From assembly GCA_946699065.1 (NCBI GenBank), contig CAMPDV010000016.1, positions 744,001-808,000 on the forward strand: a DNA stretch of 64,000 nt, in the 5' to 3' direction. The position numbers and the translations under genes are program-made. The notes under the pieces were generated by a model. That model did no database searches. It was not told the origin of the DNA and saw only the letters and a list, made by a program, of their open reading frames with translations. Shown in pieces: positions 50,060 through 61,881 of this stretch (position 1 is its first letter; each line of letters begins with the position of its first letter). Source of the DNA: Loxodes magnus (lineage: Eukaryota; Ciliophora; Karyorelictea; Loxodida; Loxodidae).

Positions 50060-51214
50060 TAGCTTTATTATAATTAATAATAAAATGTATCTATCTTATT
50101 TAAAAATAGTACATTAGTATTAATTTTCTTTATATTTTGCTTATTACTCAACTAATAGTTTTATCTTACTTATCTTTCTTTTTTATTTCAATCTCTTATG
50201 TTTATTATTTTATAAACTTTCCAAAACCCTATTTTATTAAGAAATACATTTATTCCAGACTGTATAAAGCTAAATGTTATTATATTTATAACTTGAGAAT
50301 CAAAGCTAAATAAAAAGGTAAAAAATAGTAAAATATAATGAAACTTAAAAGATACAAAGGTAAGTTATAATAGACCTTGATTTAAATGGTAAAGTACATT
50401 AATAACTCTAAATTACACTATAGCTATATTTAATTACATTCTATAAATCAGAATCTATTTATTCTAAAATAAATATTTCATTCTTTTTCATTTCTTTAGT
50501 CAAGTTTGAAGAAAAAAGCTAGTATATCAATTAAGCTCTAATTTGATAAATAATTCTTATTCTAGAAATAGAAACATGAAGCTTAATATACAATAGAGAC
50601 TATAATTATTCTATTATAACTTTAATGCTATAAATTTACTAATAAATGACTATAATAGAGTATTTCAACTTTTTAAATATAAATGCTTCAATATAAGAAT
50701 ATAAATAGCAGTTACTATAGTTTTATTAACTTACAACTAAGAATTTTTATCATTCTATCTCATTTATTTGCTATTTTAATGATAAAAAATGATTTAGTTT
50801 ATTAAAATACTAATTTGCTTTTTATCTAATTTTACTCTAAGCTATTAAGATATATTAGTAATATTAATATTCAATTTAACTAGAGATTTTATGTTTAATT
50901 CTTTATAAAATTAATTTAAAAAGATGAATCTATAAAGGTAGCTAAGAATAAAAATATATAGAAGATAGTGTTCCATTTATTAGGAAAGAAATGATTGATT
51001 ATTAAATAAGATGAATAATGAATAGGAATAATCTTTAGTAAATAATATAAAATAAATTAAACATTTGCTCAAATTAAGTTTCTAAAATATTGATGATTAT
51101 TGTAAATTTAATGTAATTTAAACTATTTAAGCTTATACTTGCATTTCATTATATCATTTTTTGCATTTTAAATTTTTACATAGATACAAGCTCATTAAAA
51201 CAAGAAAGATTAAG
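50060..51214. other. Divergent intergenic region; no gene seen
   Basis: 1.15 kb AT-rich region between divergently transcribed deubiquitinase and methyltransferase genes; should contain both promoters. Confidence 0.5.
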
Positions 51215-52219
51215 ATGGAAATTAAAATCGAGAAAAAAGAGAAAAAAGAGAAAAAATACAAGTAAAAGAGAGTATAGCCAGCTTCTTAAAGAATATCGGA
51301 GTATTTACTCATTTAAACTTTGGTATAGTTTTTATTAATATATACCGTATGTGGTTTTTAGATTTCGTTAACTAAGATAGAAATAATTAGCTTCATAATA
51401 GTTTACTCGCTTTTTTAATTAATGATTTGAATATTATCGGTAGAAATATCTCTATACTATGATGAAAGATTACTTGTCTACAAGTAGAATGGTCATTACT
51501 CTAAGCTTTACAAGTTAGTATCATTATATAATATAATACATGTAATATTTGTGCTTATAACTGCGTATGATAATACTTATCTCAAATACTTTGGATATTA
51601 AGTTTGGTGAATGTTTGCTCTTGGAATAGTGTTTCTAACTTTATCACTGTCGATTATTATCATCTCAAGTGACGATTAAAGAGTCTGACTGTAAAAGTAG
51701 ATTAAAAAAAAGAATGATGATGTTGGATAAAATGAATAGTCTTAAATAAGTTAACAACCATGTAATTATGGAATTTATTCGTATGTGAGACATCCAAAAA
51801 TATTAGCTTAAATTTCATTCAATTTTGGAATAGCATTACTGCTTAAATCTTTCCTAGGAATTGTTCTATTTACATTCGAAAATATATTTTTGATATACTG
51901 CCTATATTTTGATGAAAGAGTTATGAAATAAAGTTGGATAGGCTACTTTGATTATTCAAAAACTAAGAAATATGTATTGATACCTTATTTGTTTTAATTT
52001 ATTTCATTTTATTAATTTAAGCTGTAAATATCCAGTCAATTCTTTATAATAGCAGGTGAGCTATCCAGACTAAAATTAAGCAAACAAAAAAATTAAAGCA
52101 TTCTTTTAATATCTATAAAAATATGCTGCACTACATATTTAATAAAATATAATTACTCAAAAAATCAAACTCTTATACATAGGATAAAGAAGTTAAATCA
52201 ACTTAACTCTTATTTATGA
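51215..52219 (+). CDS. Integral-membrane methyltransferase, ICMT/PEMT-like
   Basis: ATG at 51215, TGA at 52217; 335 codons. A Lys/Glu-rich start (KIEKKEKKEKKYKQKR) is followed by about five hydrophobic segments. The signature GIYSYVRHPKILAQISFNFG (near residue 195) and the later DERVMKQ and YVLIPY fit the isoprenylcysteine carboxyl methyltransferase / phospholipid methyltransferase fold, which binds S-adenosylmethionine at the membrane. The likely site is the ER. In-frame TGA codons read as Trp (MIWILSV, VWWMFA, RVWLQK). The protein is longer than ICMT and the last 60 residues after YLFQF look less conserved, so the true end may be earlier via an unseen short intron. Confidence 0.72.
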
Positions 52220-52791
52220 AAATCAAAACTAAGATGGAATTTTTTTAATGTCCATGAAAAACTAAATTACATCTTTAAATTATCTTTTATGATTACAATA
52301 TTTATTTATATTTAAAATGTTAAAGAAGATATTCATTTATAAAACTATGAATAGGTTGCATAAATTAAAAATGCATAATATGAATATAGTTTGTTGATAA
52401 TGAGAAATGGATGCTTCTTAAATTAAGGAAATTATTTAAATTAAAAAAATAGTAAATAGTTGATGCTTAATATTAAACTTTGATCAAGTCATATTTAAAT
52501 AATTTTATAGCAAACATTTTAGTAATTATGAAATTTATTTTAATATTGGCTTATTAGGTAAGATTATTATGAAAAAAATATTCACTAAATATATTAGCAG
52601 ATATTAAATAAGCAGTGTCAAGCTAGTAGAAATTTTAATTAAAATACTCTATAAAAGAAGTTTTATAAACTATTATTTAATATTATTTATTCAAATTAAG
52701 CTAAGAGTTATTTATTTACATGATAGAAAAAATAATTCTAGTTTTAAAATTTTTAAGACTGTGAGTAGTTTGAAAATTAATAAAATGAATG
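52220..52791. other. Convergent 3' spacer; no gene seen
   Basis: 570 bp AT-rich region between converging genes. No in-frame TGA for the Canopy-like gene occurs until about 52620. Confidence 0.5.
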
Positions 52792-53253
52792 TTAAAATTC
52801 TTCTCTCTGACCAAAGTTAACAGTTCCGTCTTCATTTACTGGAATTTCTTCGTTGTTAAAGTTAATAGTCTAAGGTTTATTTTAATGTGCATTTTCTACA
52901 TTAACTCCCACACAAGCTTCACTTATTTCGTTGCACAACCATTCTTCAGGATTTTTGAAATCTCTATTATATAAAACTTTTTCCAAATCTTCCTCATGAT
53001 TTGCTATGAAAGCTTAACACCCTTTTCCCATATCTGGAGGAGGATACATATAATCTGGATAATTTCTAGGAGAGCATAAATTATCAATAGCTTCATAAAC
53101 ATCAGCTTCACCTCTTTTATTTTTAAGTTTTTTAAGGGCTTCTCTAACCATAGCTTAACATGAGTTGCAATAAAGTTCAGGCTATACATGTGAAGGTCTT
53201 GAATTCTTACAGATGCATATGACAATCAAGCATAATAAAGGATATAATTTCAT
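52792..53253 (-). CDS. Canopy/saposin-like secretory-pathway protein, about 153 aa
   Basis: ATG at 53253 begins a signal peptide (MKLYPLLCLIVICIC). The mature part has a Cys-spaced saposin-type domain: ELYCNSCQAMVREALKKL, DVYEAIDNLCSP, PPPDMGKGCQAFI and WLCNEISEAC, matching the Canopy (DUF3456) family of ER luminal proteins that assist folding and trafficking. The C terminus reads GQREEF before a TAA at 52792, which resembles an ER-retrieval tail, though weakly. With TAA as Gln there is no TGA for about 170 bases, and upstream the frame is open into the Yju2 gene. Termination at TAA is therefore likely here. Confidence 0.78.
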
Positions 53254-53286
53254 TTCTTAAAAAATATATAAATAAAAATAATTAAA

Positions 53287-54056
53287 TTAATGTTTACTTC
53301 CCATCACTTTCCTAATTTTTTCCTTTATCATCTTAGTAGCGTTTGAATCACCAAAAATACTTTCTTACACCAACTTCTTCTTTTGCATCTTCAACTTATA
53401 CACATAACTTTGTTAATCAAACTTTACTTCAATCTTATCTTCCTAGGAGTTATTATTTTCTCTAAATTTTTTTCTCAGTATTGAGTTAAGCTAAAAATCA
53501 TTTTTTTATTTTTCCTGGAATAAAAAACCTACTTTCAACATGATTAGATCATCTAACTGAGGATTTTTCTCTGCTTTATTTTTTTTTTCAAGTTTATACA
53601 TTACATTATTATCCCTTTTTTCCTTCTCTTAATCTGACAAAAATTCAATATGAGGTTGATAGGTTTATTCCTAAATAGACAAATTACGTATTTCTTAGCT
53701 CCTTATACTAATATATATTCATTTTTCTAAGGATCAGTTTTAATGATCATTTATGTTTTACATTCTTTGCAGAACATATAGAATTCCCATATATCAGTGC
53801 TAAAATATTTATCAACAAGTTTCCTCTTAGAATTAAATCGAACTCCTTTAGCATACATTCTATTACATTAATCACATCTTATATGGTAAGGAATTTCAAA
53901 TTTGGTAGGAATAAACCCTTCAAGTCTTTGCTAATATTTCTTAGAGTATGATATTTCTTTTTTCAAGTAGTAAACCTTATTTAAGCCTGGGTCATCCTAA
54001 GTTCAATCAGGAGGGCGATAATAACCATCAGCACGAGTTGCTTTTAAAGTGGACAT
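53287..54056 (-). CDS. Yju2/CWC16-family splicing factor, about 250 aa
   Basis: 770 nt less a 17-nt intron gives 251 codons, ATG at 54056. It carries the conserved CWC16 (CCDC94/CCDC130, Saf4) core: GYYRPPDWTQ, FEIPYHIRCDQCNR, AKGVRFNSKRKLV, YFSTDIWEFYMFCKECK, KTDPQKNEYILVQGA, with two CxxC zinc pairs. These proteins join the spliceosome around the catalytic step. The C-terminal half is Lys/Glu-rich helix. One Trp (PDWTQ) is TGA. The frame meets TAA at 53287 but no TGA before the next gene's ATG 33 bases on, and both genes lie in the same frame. Confidence 0.9.
53671..53687 (-). other. Intron (17 nt) of Yju2-family gene
   Basis: Minus strand GTAATTTGTCTATTTAG, directly after the conserved GAKKY. 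Splicing opens the C-terminal half. Confidence 0.88.
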
Positions 54057-54999
54057 TTTTTTATGAAAATTGCTCTTATAAATATATAATAATTAAAAAT
54101 ACCAAAATCCATAATAACTTACTAAGTTAAATACAGCACTCTTATACTTTTTACTTTTAATTCATATCTCTTATATCAGTATCAAGCTTAACTACTTTAG
54201 TCTTCTTCAATCAAATGTATAAGTTTAAATATCATTATGTATTTAATTTAAATAAAGCAAATTACTTATTTCTACAATATTTTCATTAAATTGAACCATC
54301 TAGGGTATAATTTAATTGCTTACTTCTTATATATAACTGAACTTAATACTTTAAGTAAATATTGAATGAAATAAGCTTGACAGTAATACCATAATTGCTT
54401 TAATTTTAATTTATTAAGTTTTGTGTTTAATCTCATTCATTTATTTAAGAGTGATGTCTTTCCCTTAAATAGATAGTGCATTTATCTTATGGACTACATA
54501 ATATCTGAATATATCTTACGATTTAAATTATTATACCATATTAAATATTTTCTACATACTTCTGAAGCGCTTTTCTTTTGAAGCTTTTTTAGTAATATTA
54601 AGAATAAAATAACTAACTTTAACTTTAGATAAATTAGAAGTTTTAAATTAACGAATTAAAGATAAAATAATAAAGTATTTAGGTATTTTATTAATCACTG
54701 CAATATATTCTTTAATGCTCTATCCTTTTAGATACTCTTAGCATTTTATTTAATTATCTATTATCATTTCATCATTTCTATCTCTTAAATCAAAAACTAT
54801 AAATCATAAATTTATTCTATCTACCTATTTCTCTTATAAACTGATGAAAAAGCTATTATGGTTAATAAATTTGGAGATAAATACTCAGTAATATGATATT
54901 TTAGTTATTAAAGGTAGCATTAGATAAATCGTAAATAGATATAGTTGTAGTAAAATAAGATTTAGAAGTAGAATTATTAATAGTATAATAAATTATTTA
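54057..54999. other. Spacer; no gene seen
   Basis: 940 bp AT-rich region between two minus-strand genes; no frame or RNA gene recognised. Confidence 0.5.
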
Positions 55000-55353
55000 T
55001 CACCTTTATTTTTCACAAACTACAAAAGCAACACAGTAATCATCTTCATGTGTTATTGCTACATGAGCATTGTATTTATTATCCTGAATATTAGGGCTAC
55101 CATCTTCACTTCTTAGAATGCATACATCTGAAAAAATAAGACTTTTGTGATTTAATGCCTTCACAAGAGCTTCTTTAGCTGCTCATCTTCCTGCTAGATA
55201 TTCCACTTATTTTAAGCCTTCTAATGCTTTAAATTGATCATATTCTTTAACGTGTAAGACCTTGTTGATAAATCTGATACCAGTTTTCTCGTTTTATATT
55301 ATATTTTAGATTCTAGATAGCTTGATGATATCAACTCCAATTCCCTTAATCAT
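55000..55353 (-). CDS. Holo-ACP synthase (AcpS-type phosphopantetheinyl transferase)
   Basis: 118 codons, ATG at 55353, TGA at 55000; 117 aa, the usual AcpS length. It has MIKGIGVDII with the metal-binding D8, and YLAGRWAAKEALVKAL with E61, the two signature motifs; W57 is encoded by TGA. The end AITHEDDYCVAFVV fits the last strands of the fold. The enzyme moves 4'-phosphopantetheine from CoA to a Ser of acyl carrier protein. In a ciliate this would serve a mitochondrial or cytosolic fatty-acid/polyketide carrier. No clear targeting peptide precedes the first motif, so location is open. Confidence 0.92.
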
Positions 55354-56172
55354 CAATAAATAATAAAATATTATATATTAAAAATATTCCTTTAGTTATA
55401 CTTAAAACATTCCTTTATTAAATTGCTTTAACCTTCTAATCCTTTATTCCATCTCGTCTTATAAACTCTTAGCCTATTATTTTTTAAATACCTGTCTGTT
55501 TTTTATCTTAAGAGAAGTAAGTCTCTTATCAAAGATTATATAAATACTTTTTAAACAGCTTTTGAAAATAATTTTGTATACTTCTTCTTAATTCTTTAAG
55601 AATTCACAGGCAGCACAAACGCATTGAAAAAAATAATTTGAGTAGGGTAATTTTATAAAATTAGAAAGTTTGATAATTTTAACTTTTATAAAGCTTAAGT
55701 TGCATAAATAAAGTATTTTATCAGTTACTACTTTTAGCCTTTAAGATTCTATTCTTTTACTATTATTTAGTTATTATCATGATTTACATAACTCTAAGCT
55801 TCTACTAATTAAAAGCCTATTCTATTTAATTAAAACTCCTTTTAATTAAAATTAAAAAGTTAGATACCATTGATACAATTAGTAAGAATCTTAGCAGAAC
55901 ATCATATTCTTTATTATGAAGTATGATATTTTAGTTCAATATTCACTAAATAAGCATCTACTTGCGAAAAATAAGAGCAAAATGATGGAGATAATAATAA
56001 ATAAATGAGTAAGCAAAGCTAATAACTAACTTAGTGATATTAAAGGATGATAAGCATTTTTCTACTTTAGACTATTATTACGTTATAATAGCCCTAGATT
56101 AAATCTTAGCTATTTAATATTTAATTAACTTCCTATTTTACTTTAATTAGATCAAAGAATCCTAAATTTGAA
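55354..56172. other. Divergent intergenic region; no gene seen
   Basis: 820 bp AT-rich region between the AcpS and TPR genes; expected to hold both promoters. Confidence 0.5.
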
Positions 56173-57069
56173 ATGATCGTTAAATAAAAGCCAGAAATTA
56201 TGAGTTTAAATTCATCATCCTCAAAAGTTCTTTAGGCAATCGATTATAAGAATTAGGGCAATTAGTGATTCAAATAAAATGATTATAAATAAGCTTTGAG
56301 ATTATATTAGAAAGTATTTCTGTATACAAATGGATTAGTAGTTGAGAAGCAATAATATGAGGATTATGCTAGAGAAGATTTAGTAATTACTTAAAGTTAG
56401 TAAGATAAACTCTAAGAACTTCACCATACTACTTACTTGAATCTTTCATTGTGTCATTTCAAATTAGGCCATTTTAAAAAAGCAGTTAGATATGCCTCGT
56501 TATCCTTGTAACTAAAAGATAATGCCAAAGCTTATTTCAGAAGAGGAATTGCATATGCATAATTAAAAAAATATGATTAAGCTGAAGATGATCTTTATAG
56601 AGCCTTAGAAAGAAGCCCATAGGACAATTTAATTCAACTCGAACTAAACTAAATAATAAAAGAGAAAAATATTAATATGATTAATGGCCCAAAACTAAGC
56701 TTCTTTAAAGAAAAACTAGAAAAGAATGATAAAGAAAACTTATTTTAATTTAATTAAAATTGGAATGCTTACTTTGATAAGAATTAGCCTGATCCTTCAA
56801 AATTAGATTTCGATGAAGAAGCGAATTATTATTAAGAATAGATAATGTAAAAATGTTGATCTTATATTCCAGATAATAAAATCAATGTATAAGATGATAA
56901 AATGAGGAATGCTCATAAAACTTAATATAACTTTGAATAGGGAATTAAGGAGAATGAAAGCAAATATAATCTAATACATCTTTAATCTGGTAATGATGAC
57001 ATAAACTTTATTCAAAGTCTGACAACAAAGTTAATGTAAGCAACTATTCTTAATCAAGAATCCAAATGA
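56173..57069 (+). CDS. TPR-repeat protein, 298 aa
   Basis: ATG at 56173 (a second in-frame ATG at 56200 is also possible). Three TPR motifs cover residues about 20-150: YKNQGNQWFKQNDYKQALRL, TTYLNLSLCHFKLGHFKKAV and AKAYFRRGIAYAQLKKYDQA, with the arrangement seen in Hsp90 co-chaperone and immunophilin TPR domains. W in GNQW is TGA. A TGA at 56857 after QKC is read as Trp because the frame stays open and polar for 70 more residues (SYIPDNKINVQDD) and ends at tandem TGA TGA (57067-57072). The tail is Asn/Glu/Lys-rich. Likely an adaptor or co-chaperone; no catalytic domain. Confidence 0.85.
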
Positions 57070-57971
57070 TGAATAGAAAGTTAATATATAAAACAAAATT
57101 TTTATAGACAAACATTAATTAATATTTGACTAGTTAAAGATTTAATACTAACTAATTATTAAGGTATTTAATAAACTAATTAAACTTAGATTTATAAAAC
57201 TTAGATTAATTAGAAATTTTCTTAAAAGACAAAGTATTTAAAAATAAATAGCTATTCATCTTAAATTTTGATCAAAGTGGTATTCATAGTTACTTATGTC
57301 AAACTAGTTAAAATTTATTTCGTACTTAAGGGTGAATAGTTTTTAATAACTGATTCATAATGAATCATCTCATAAAATATAGATAATTAAGTTCATCAAA
57401 AGAATAGAAAAAAGGAAGTCTTATATAGTAAAATTAAGAATCCTAGTGATATAATATTACTAATTGAAATAAACTTGATACTGCTTAATAATTTCAATGC
57501 TATTTACTTTTTTATCTTGTCAACAGAAGTAAAAGGTTTAGTTACAAATTTAAATGTATTCAATTAGCATGAGAAGTAGTTTTTATTTCTAAGTAGGCTA
57601 ATTGATTTAAATAACTATAAGAACAAGAAACTATCTTAATATACTTTGATAAGACATAATTCATATTAACTTAAACTTAGAAACTAAATAAGATACAGTT
57701 TAGTAAACAAGCTTGCTATTTAATTCTAATATATAATAATTTTTATTATGCTACTTAATAACTATATTTAGCTTTATTTTATCGTATACATTTTTTATTT
57801 CCATCATTTCTATATCAGCATATAAATCCTTCTTATCTAAGCTTATTCAGGCTTTACTTACTTAATTAGATGATGCTGATTATGCTATTATAAAGAAATA
57901 TTTTAGGTTGAATGAGGGTTATTTTAATTGAGGGATTTAATGATTATTTCTGTTTAAACTAATAATTCATT
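57070..57971. other. Spacer; no gene seen
   Basis: 900 bp AT-rich region between two plus-strand genes. Confidence 0.5.
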
Positions 57972-59366
57972 ATGGGTAGAAAGAAAGTCAAGACCAGTAA
58001 AAGAAGAAGAAGGTAGGAAAACTAAAATTTAATTTAAGCATTTAACTCTAATTCAGAATTCTAGCAAAGTCCAGCTACAACTTCTTCCACTCCACCTGAC
58101 TCTGATGGGTAATATAGCATTAAAAATCCTGATTTGCAATAAGAGGTGAATTAATATATTAACTAGCTAGCTATTTAGTATAAAAATTAAAAAATTTGCC
58201 AAGCTACTTTTTCAGCTGAGAAAATAAAGGCTATAGCTTATCAGTACAAGGAAGAAGTTTTTGATTTCATCAGTAAAATCTATATGGATTGCTTAAATGA
58301 ACTTAAGAGAGTTAATGGAGAAGAAGTAATTTACTCAGATCTAGAAGACAGAGAAAATATAATAACTTAAGTTTTGTTCATTTAGAAGTTCTTATACATC
58401 AAAAAAATTTTAGAAGATCTGACTGATCTAGCTCAGTAGTTTGTAGAGGTAAAATTTTTATATTAAGGCTATTTAAACTTGAACTTTAGAAGAAATTAGC
58501 AAGCTTTTCAACAAAAAAAAGAGTATTATATCGTTCAAAGAGCGAACATAGGATTACAAGAAGTTTGCACGAACTATTTATAATGGATACTAATGCATAT
58601 TATAAGCAGTTAGCTTACTTAGTTAAGTTCTAGAGCCCTTATTTAATTAATGCGATTCTATCTATATTCTCCATCAAGCTCTCTTTAGAGATATTGTACT
58701 TAGAGATCCAAGAGTTCAAGTAAGTTTTAATAGCAATAGAGTATAATAGCGGCAATGAAAATGGAAATTGACATATAGAAGTACTTCAATTTTGAAATAA
58801 GCCAGTTCTTAAAAATAGAATAAGAGCTTAATTAAATTGATAGCAGTAATTTTTAGACTTAGGTGGAAAGCTTTTACGAATAAATGAACTATTCTTGCAG
58901 TGAGGATGAAGAACAGTACTAAATAACATATGAAAGCGAGAATTAAGAAGAAGAAATCTATGAAAACTATAATTAATCGCAATCCTATATGAACGAAAGT
59001 CCTGTTCAGTATGTTTAAGATTTCTGCTAAGGTATGGACATCGATTAAATAGTAGATTTTATTCAAGGAGATCAAAGCTAAAACAATTAAAGTAGTGGAA
59101 AGAAATCATCCAAAAAAAAGAAAAAACAGTAATTATGTGAAGAGTTCTAAATGGATGATTAGGATGAAGAGTTAATTAGCTTCTAAACTAGACTCTAGTA
59201 ACACTACAATATAAATTAGCAAAAGATAAAGCCTAATATATAGCAAGATTTTATTAAAAAGCTTAAAGACCAAATCGAAACAAGAAGAAAACTCCAATTT
59301 TAAATTTAAAAATTTTCATGCATATAATTTTATAATATCCATTTTACACTAATGCTCCATCTCTGA
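57972..59366 (+). CDS. Unknown nuclear-type protein, about 451 aa, two introns
   Basis: ATG at 57972; 1395 nt less introns of 19 and 20 nt gives 452 codons to TGA 59364. It opens with a strongly basic stretch (MGRKKVKTSKRRRR), a likely nuclear signal. A helical middle follows (KIKAIAYQYKEEVFDFISK, LEDLTDLAQQFVEAIQTW, YKKFARTIYNGYQCILQAVS). Then comes an acidic segment (SCSEDEEQYQ, ENQEEEIYEN), a poly-Lys patch (GKKSSKKKKKQ) and a C-terminal helix (FIKKLKDQIETRRKLQF). The acidic then basic order suggests a chromatin or nucleolar protein, but no family is recognised. The last 20 residues are AT-rich and the real end may be the TAA after KLQF. Confidence 0.75.
58449..58467 (+). other. Intron 1 (19 nt) of the 451-aa gene
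   Basis: GTAAAATTTTTATATTAAG. Splicing joins LAQQFVE to AIQTWTLEE and switches to the only frame that stays protein-like. Confidence 0.85.
58720..58739 (+). other. Intron 2 (20 nt) of the 451-aa gene
   Basis: GTAAGTTTTAATAGCAATAG. Splicing joins LRDPRVQ to SIIAAMKMEID. Confidence 0.85.
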
Positions 59367-61881
59367 TTAGTATAATTTTGAGTAAGCAAAAGTCTCTCTT
59401 CTATACATTAAATTACTAAATAAATTAAATAAATTCTTCTTGCTTTAGTAGATAATTACATATTTGAAGCTAATAAGAAGATGCGTAAATTAATTATAAA
59501 AGCTTTATATTTTTCATATATGCTTGCAAATTAAATAGTTATATAATGTAATATGGCTATAATAATTTGACGATTGATGTCAAAATAAGTAAAACCATAC
59601 TTTGAAATTAGTAGCATGTTATTAATATTTTCAATAATAAAGCAGGATATTTTGAAGAATTATTATAAACTATAAAGGTTATCATTTATAAATTAGCTTT
59701 TAAAGATATACTACTGCTATTATGAAAACATTCTATTTATCTGGTATAAATATTATAATTCAGGCCATGATATACAATAAAATGTTTATTATCCAATAAT
59801 AGAGCTAAAGAAATAACTAGAAAATCCTTTGATTAAAAGCATTACATTTTGTATGGTAATGAATTTCAAAACAATATAATAATCTATGAAAATATATGAT
59901 TATAATCTTAATAAATATATAAAAATCAAAATCATACATTTAATAGCTAAAAATATAGGTGAGCGGTAATATAGGCAAACACTTAATTATTTATAAATTT
60001 AGGATGCATTTCAAATTAATTTATTTTACTGTAGAAAACTAAGCTTTATAAGTGAAATTAAAGAATAGAAGCATATATAATATTATTATTAAATTTAATT
60101 GTTATTATGCAATTAAAATCTCTAATTCATCAATTAATAAAAATTTTAAAGAGTTAAAATAATTAGAAGGATAAGCAAAATCTTAATAATTAATCATAGT
60201 TCATCTAATAGGCCTTATAGAATTTTTTCATGATTATGATTATAACTTTTAATTTATTGCTAAAGGCTTTCTAGATAGTTAAATTCGTAAGGCTATTCTA
60301 TTTTAAAGAAATCAAATTTTAGTTCCATAACTGAATTAAGTATGATGCATTTAAATCTTTCACAGAATCCGCTTATTTCTAAGTTTTTAAGTGAAAGAAT
60401 CATCTATTTCTTAAATAGTAATTAAATCCATTTTATTTCTCTCTTGGCAGTGCTTTTATACTAATAAAGCATAATATTTTTGCTCAAAATGATGCCTACA
60501 ATAAAAAGAAAAGAAATATAACAGATATTTTTAAATCTGACTTAAAAAATATTAATATAATTTTCTAAATTATATTAATATCTCTTAGATAATAAATCTA
60601 AATAAATATAAAACCTTCATATCTTTATTCTTTATGATAATATTATAATAGCGATTAAAACTATTTTTATTTATAAGTCTATAGTAATTAAAATCTATTA
60701 AGATGATATGTTTAAATGTTTGCTTTAGAAGTAAGTTTGGATTATGAATTGAATAAGATTGTATCTTTATTTCCTTTATAGATAATAATATATCTGATTT
60801 ATTCTATGCTAATTAACTAGATGCAAACTATTTTAAAGATTTAAGCTACATTTATGTGATGAAACCAAGTTGAAAGATTAAAAGTTAATTTCTCCTACTT
60901 CTTTTGATTTAGCTAATTAAAAGAAAATTTAAAATAGTAATAATTAAAAATATTTAGTAGAAGCTACTAAATTTTTAACTAACTGTACTTATAAAATTAA
61001 TGAATGTAGCAAAGTATAGGAAATTAATAAAAATGATATTAAATTATTAAGATAGATAGAATTAGCTAATTTGTAGATATTATAATTTATATATTATGCT
61101 TTAGTTATTTATATAGATTTTATTCCCATTTCAAATTCTCTGTCTCAGATAAAAATGAATTATGTTAAAATAATTAGTATTGCTACAAATTGCTTATTTA
61201 ATGTCTAAAAATCCTTGAGTTCTGTTACTTAATAAGACTTTTATCTTTAATTTAAATTTTATTTCGATATCCAACCTCACTTTGACATACAGTAGAAGCT
61301 TTTGAATTAATAGATATTATTTAAGAAAAGAATGAAAACTAAAAATTTAGAAAAAATATAAAAAGTGAATTTCATCAAACTTAGAATTAAATCTTATTGA
61401 CAAAAATATTTTTATATACTCTTTAGTTAGGCTTCTAGACTCTAAATCCCCAATAAATCTTTTTGAAAATAGATGTTTATCTTTTAATTAACTAATTTTA
61501 ATTTTATTAAGAGCTATATTTATGAAAACTTCAATTTTATATATCTCTAAATATAAAACATTCATAGAACTAATATACTTTTATTATTTCCATTAAACTT
61601 TTAAATTTATTTCTAGTTTAGTCTAATTTAGTAAAAATCTAAGGATTAAAAAGTAAAGAATGAAATAATAAGATAAGTAATTATATAATTGTCTGAATAT
61701 GTTTAGTCTCCAAATTTAATTATTCATATAATGCCAGTATAATATATATTTCTTATAATTTTCAACCAAATAAAAGTTTTTAGCCTGATTGTTTATATGA
61801 AATGTCGATAGCAGAAAAAGAAATAATAGGATTAAATATAATTGCAAATAAAAATCTATGATATTATTTAATGTAACAAGA
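59367..61881. other. Longest single-copy spacer; no gene seen
   Basis: 2.5 kb of AT-rich sequence between converging genes. Short frames near 60720-60900 are hydrophobic low-complexity runs with tandem TGA and were not called. No repeat or RNA gene recognised. Confidence 0.5.

Noticed and set aside
60707..60900. A short gene starting MFALEVSLDYELNK
   Set aside because: Low-complexity Ile/Leu/Gln run with adjacent TGA TGA and no family signal; composition like the spacer around it.
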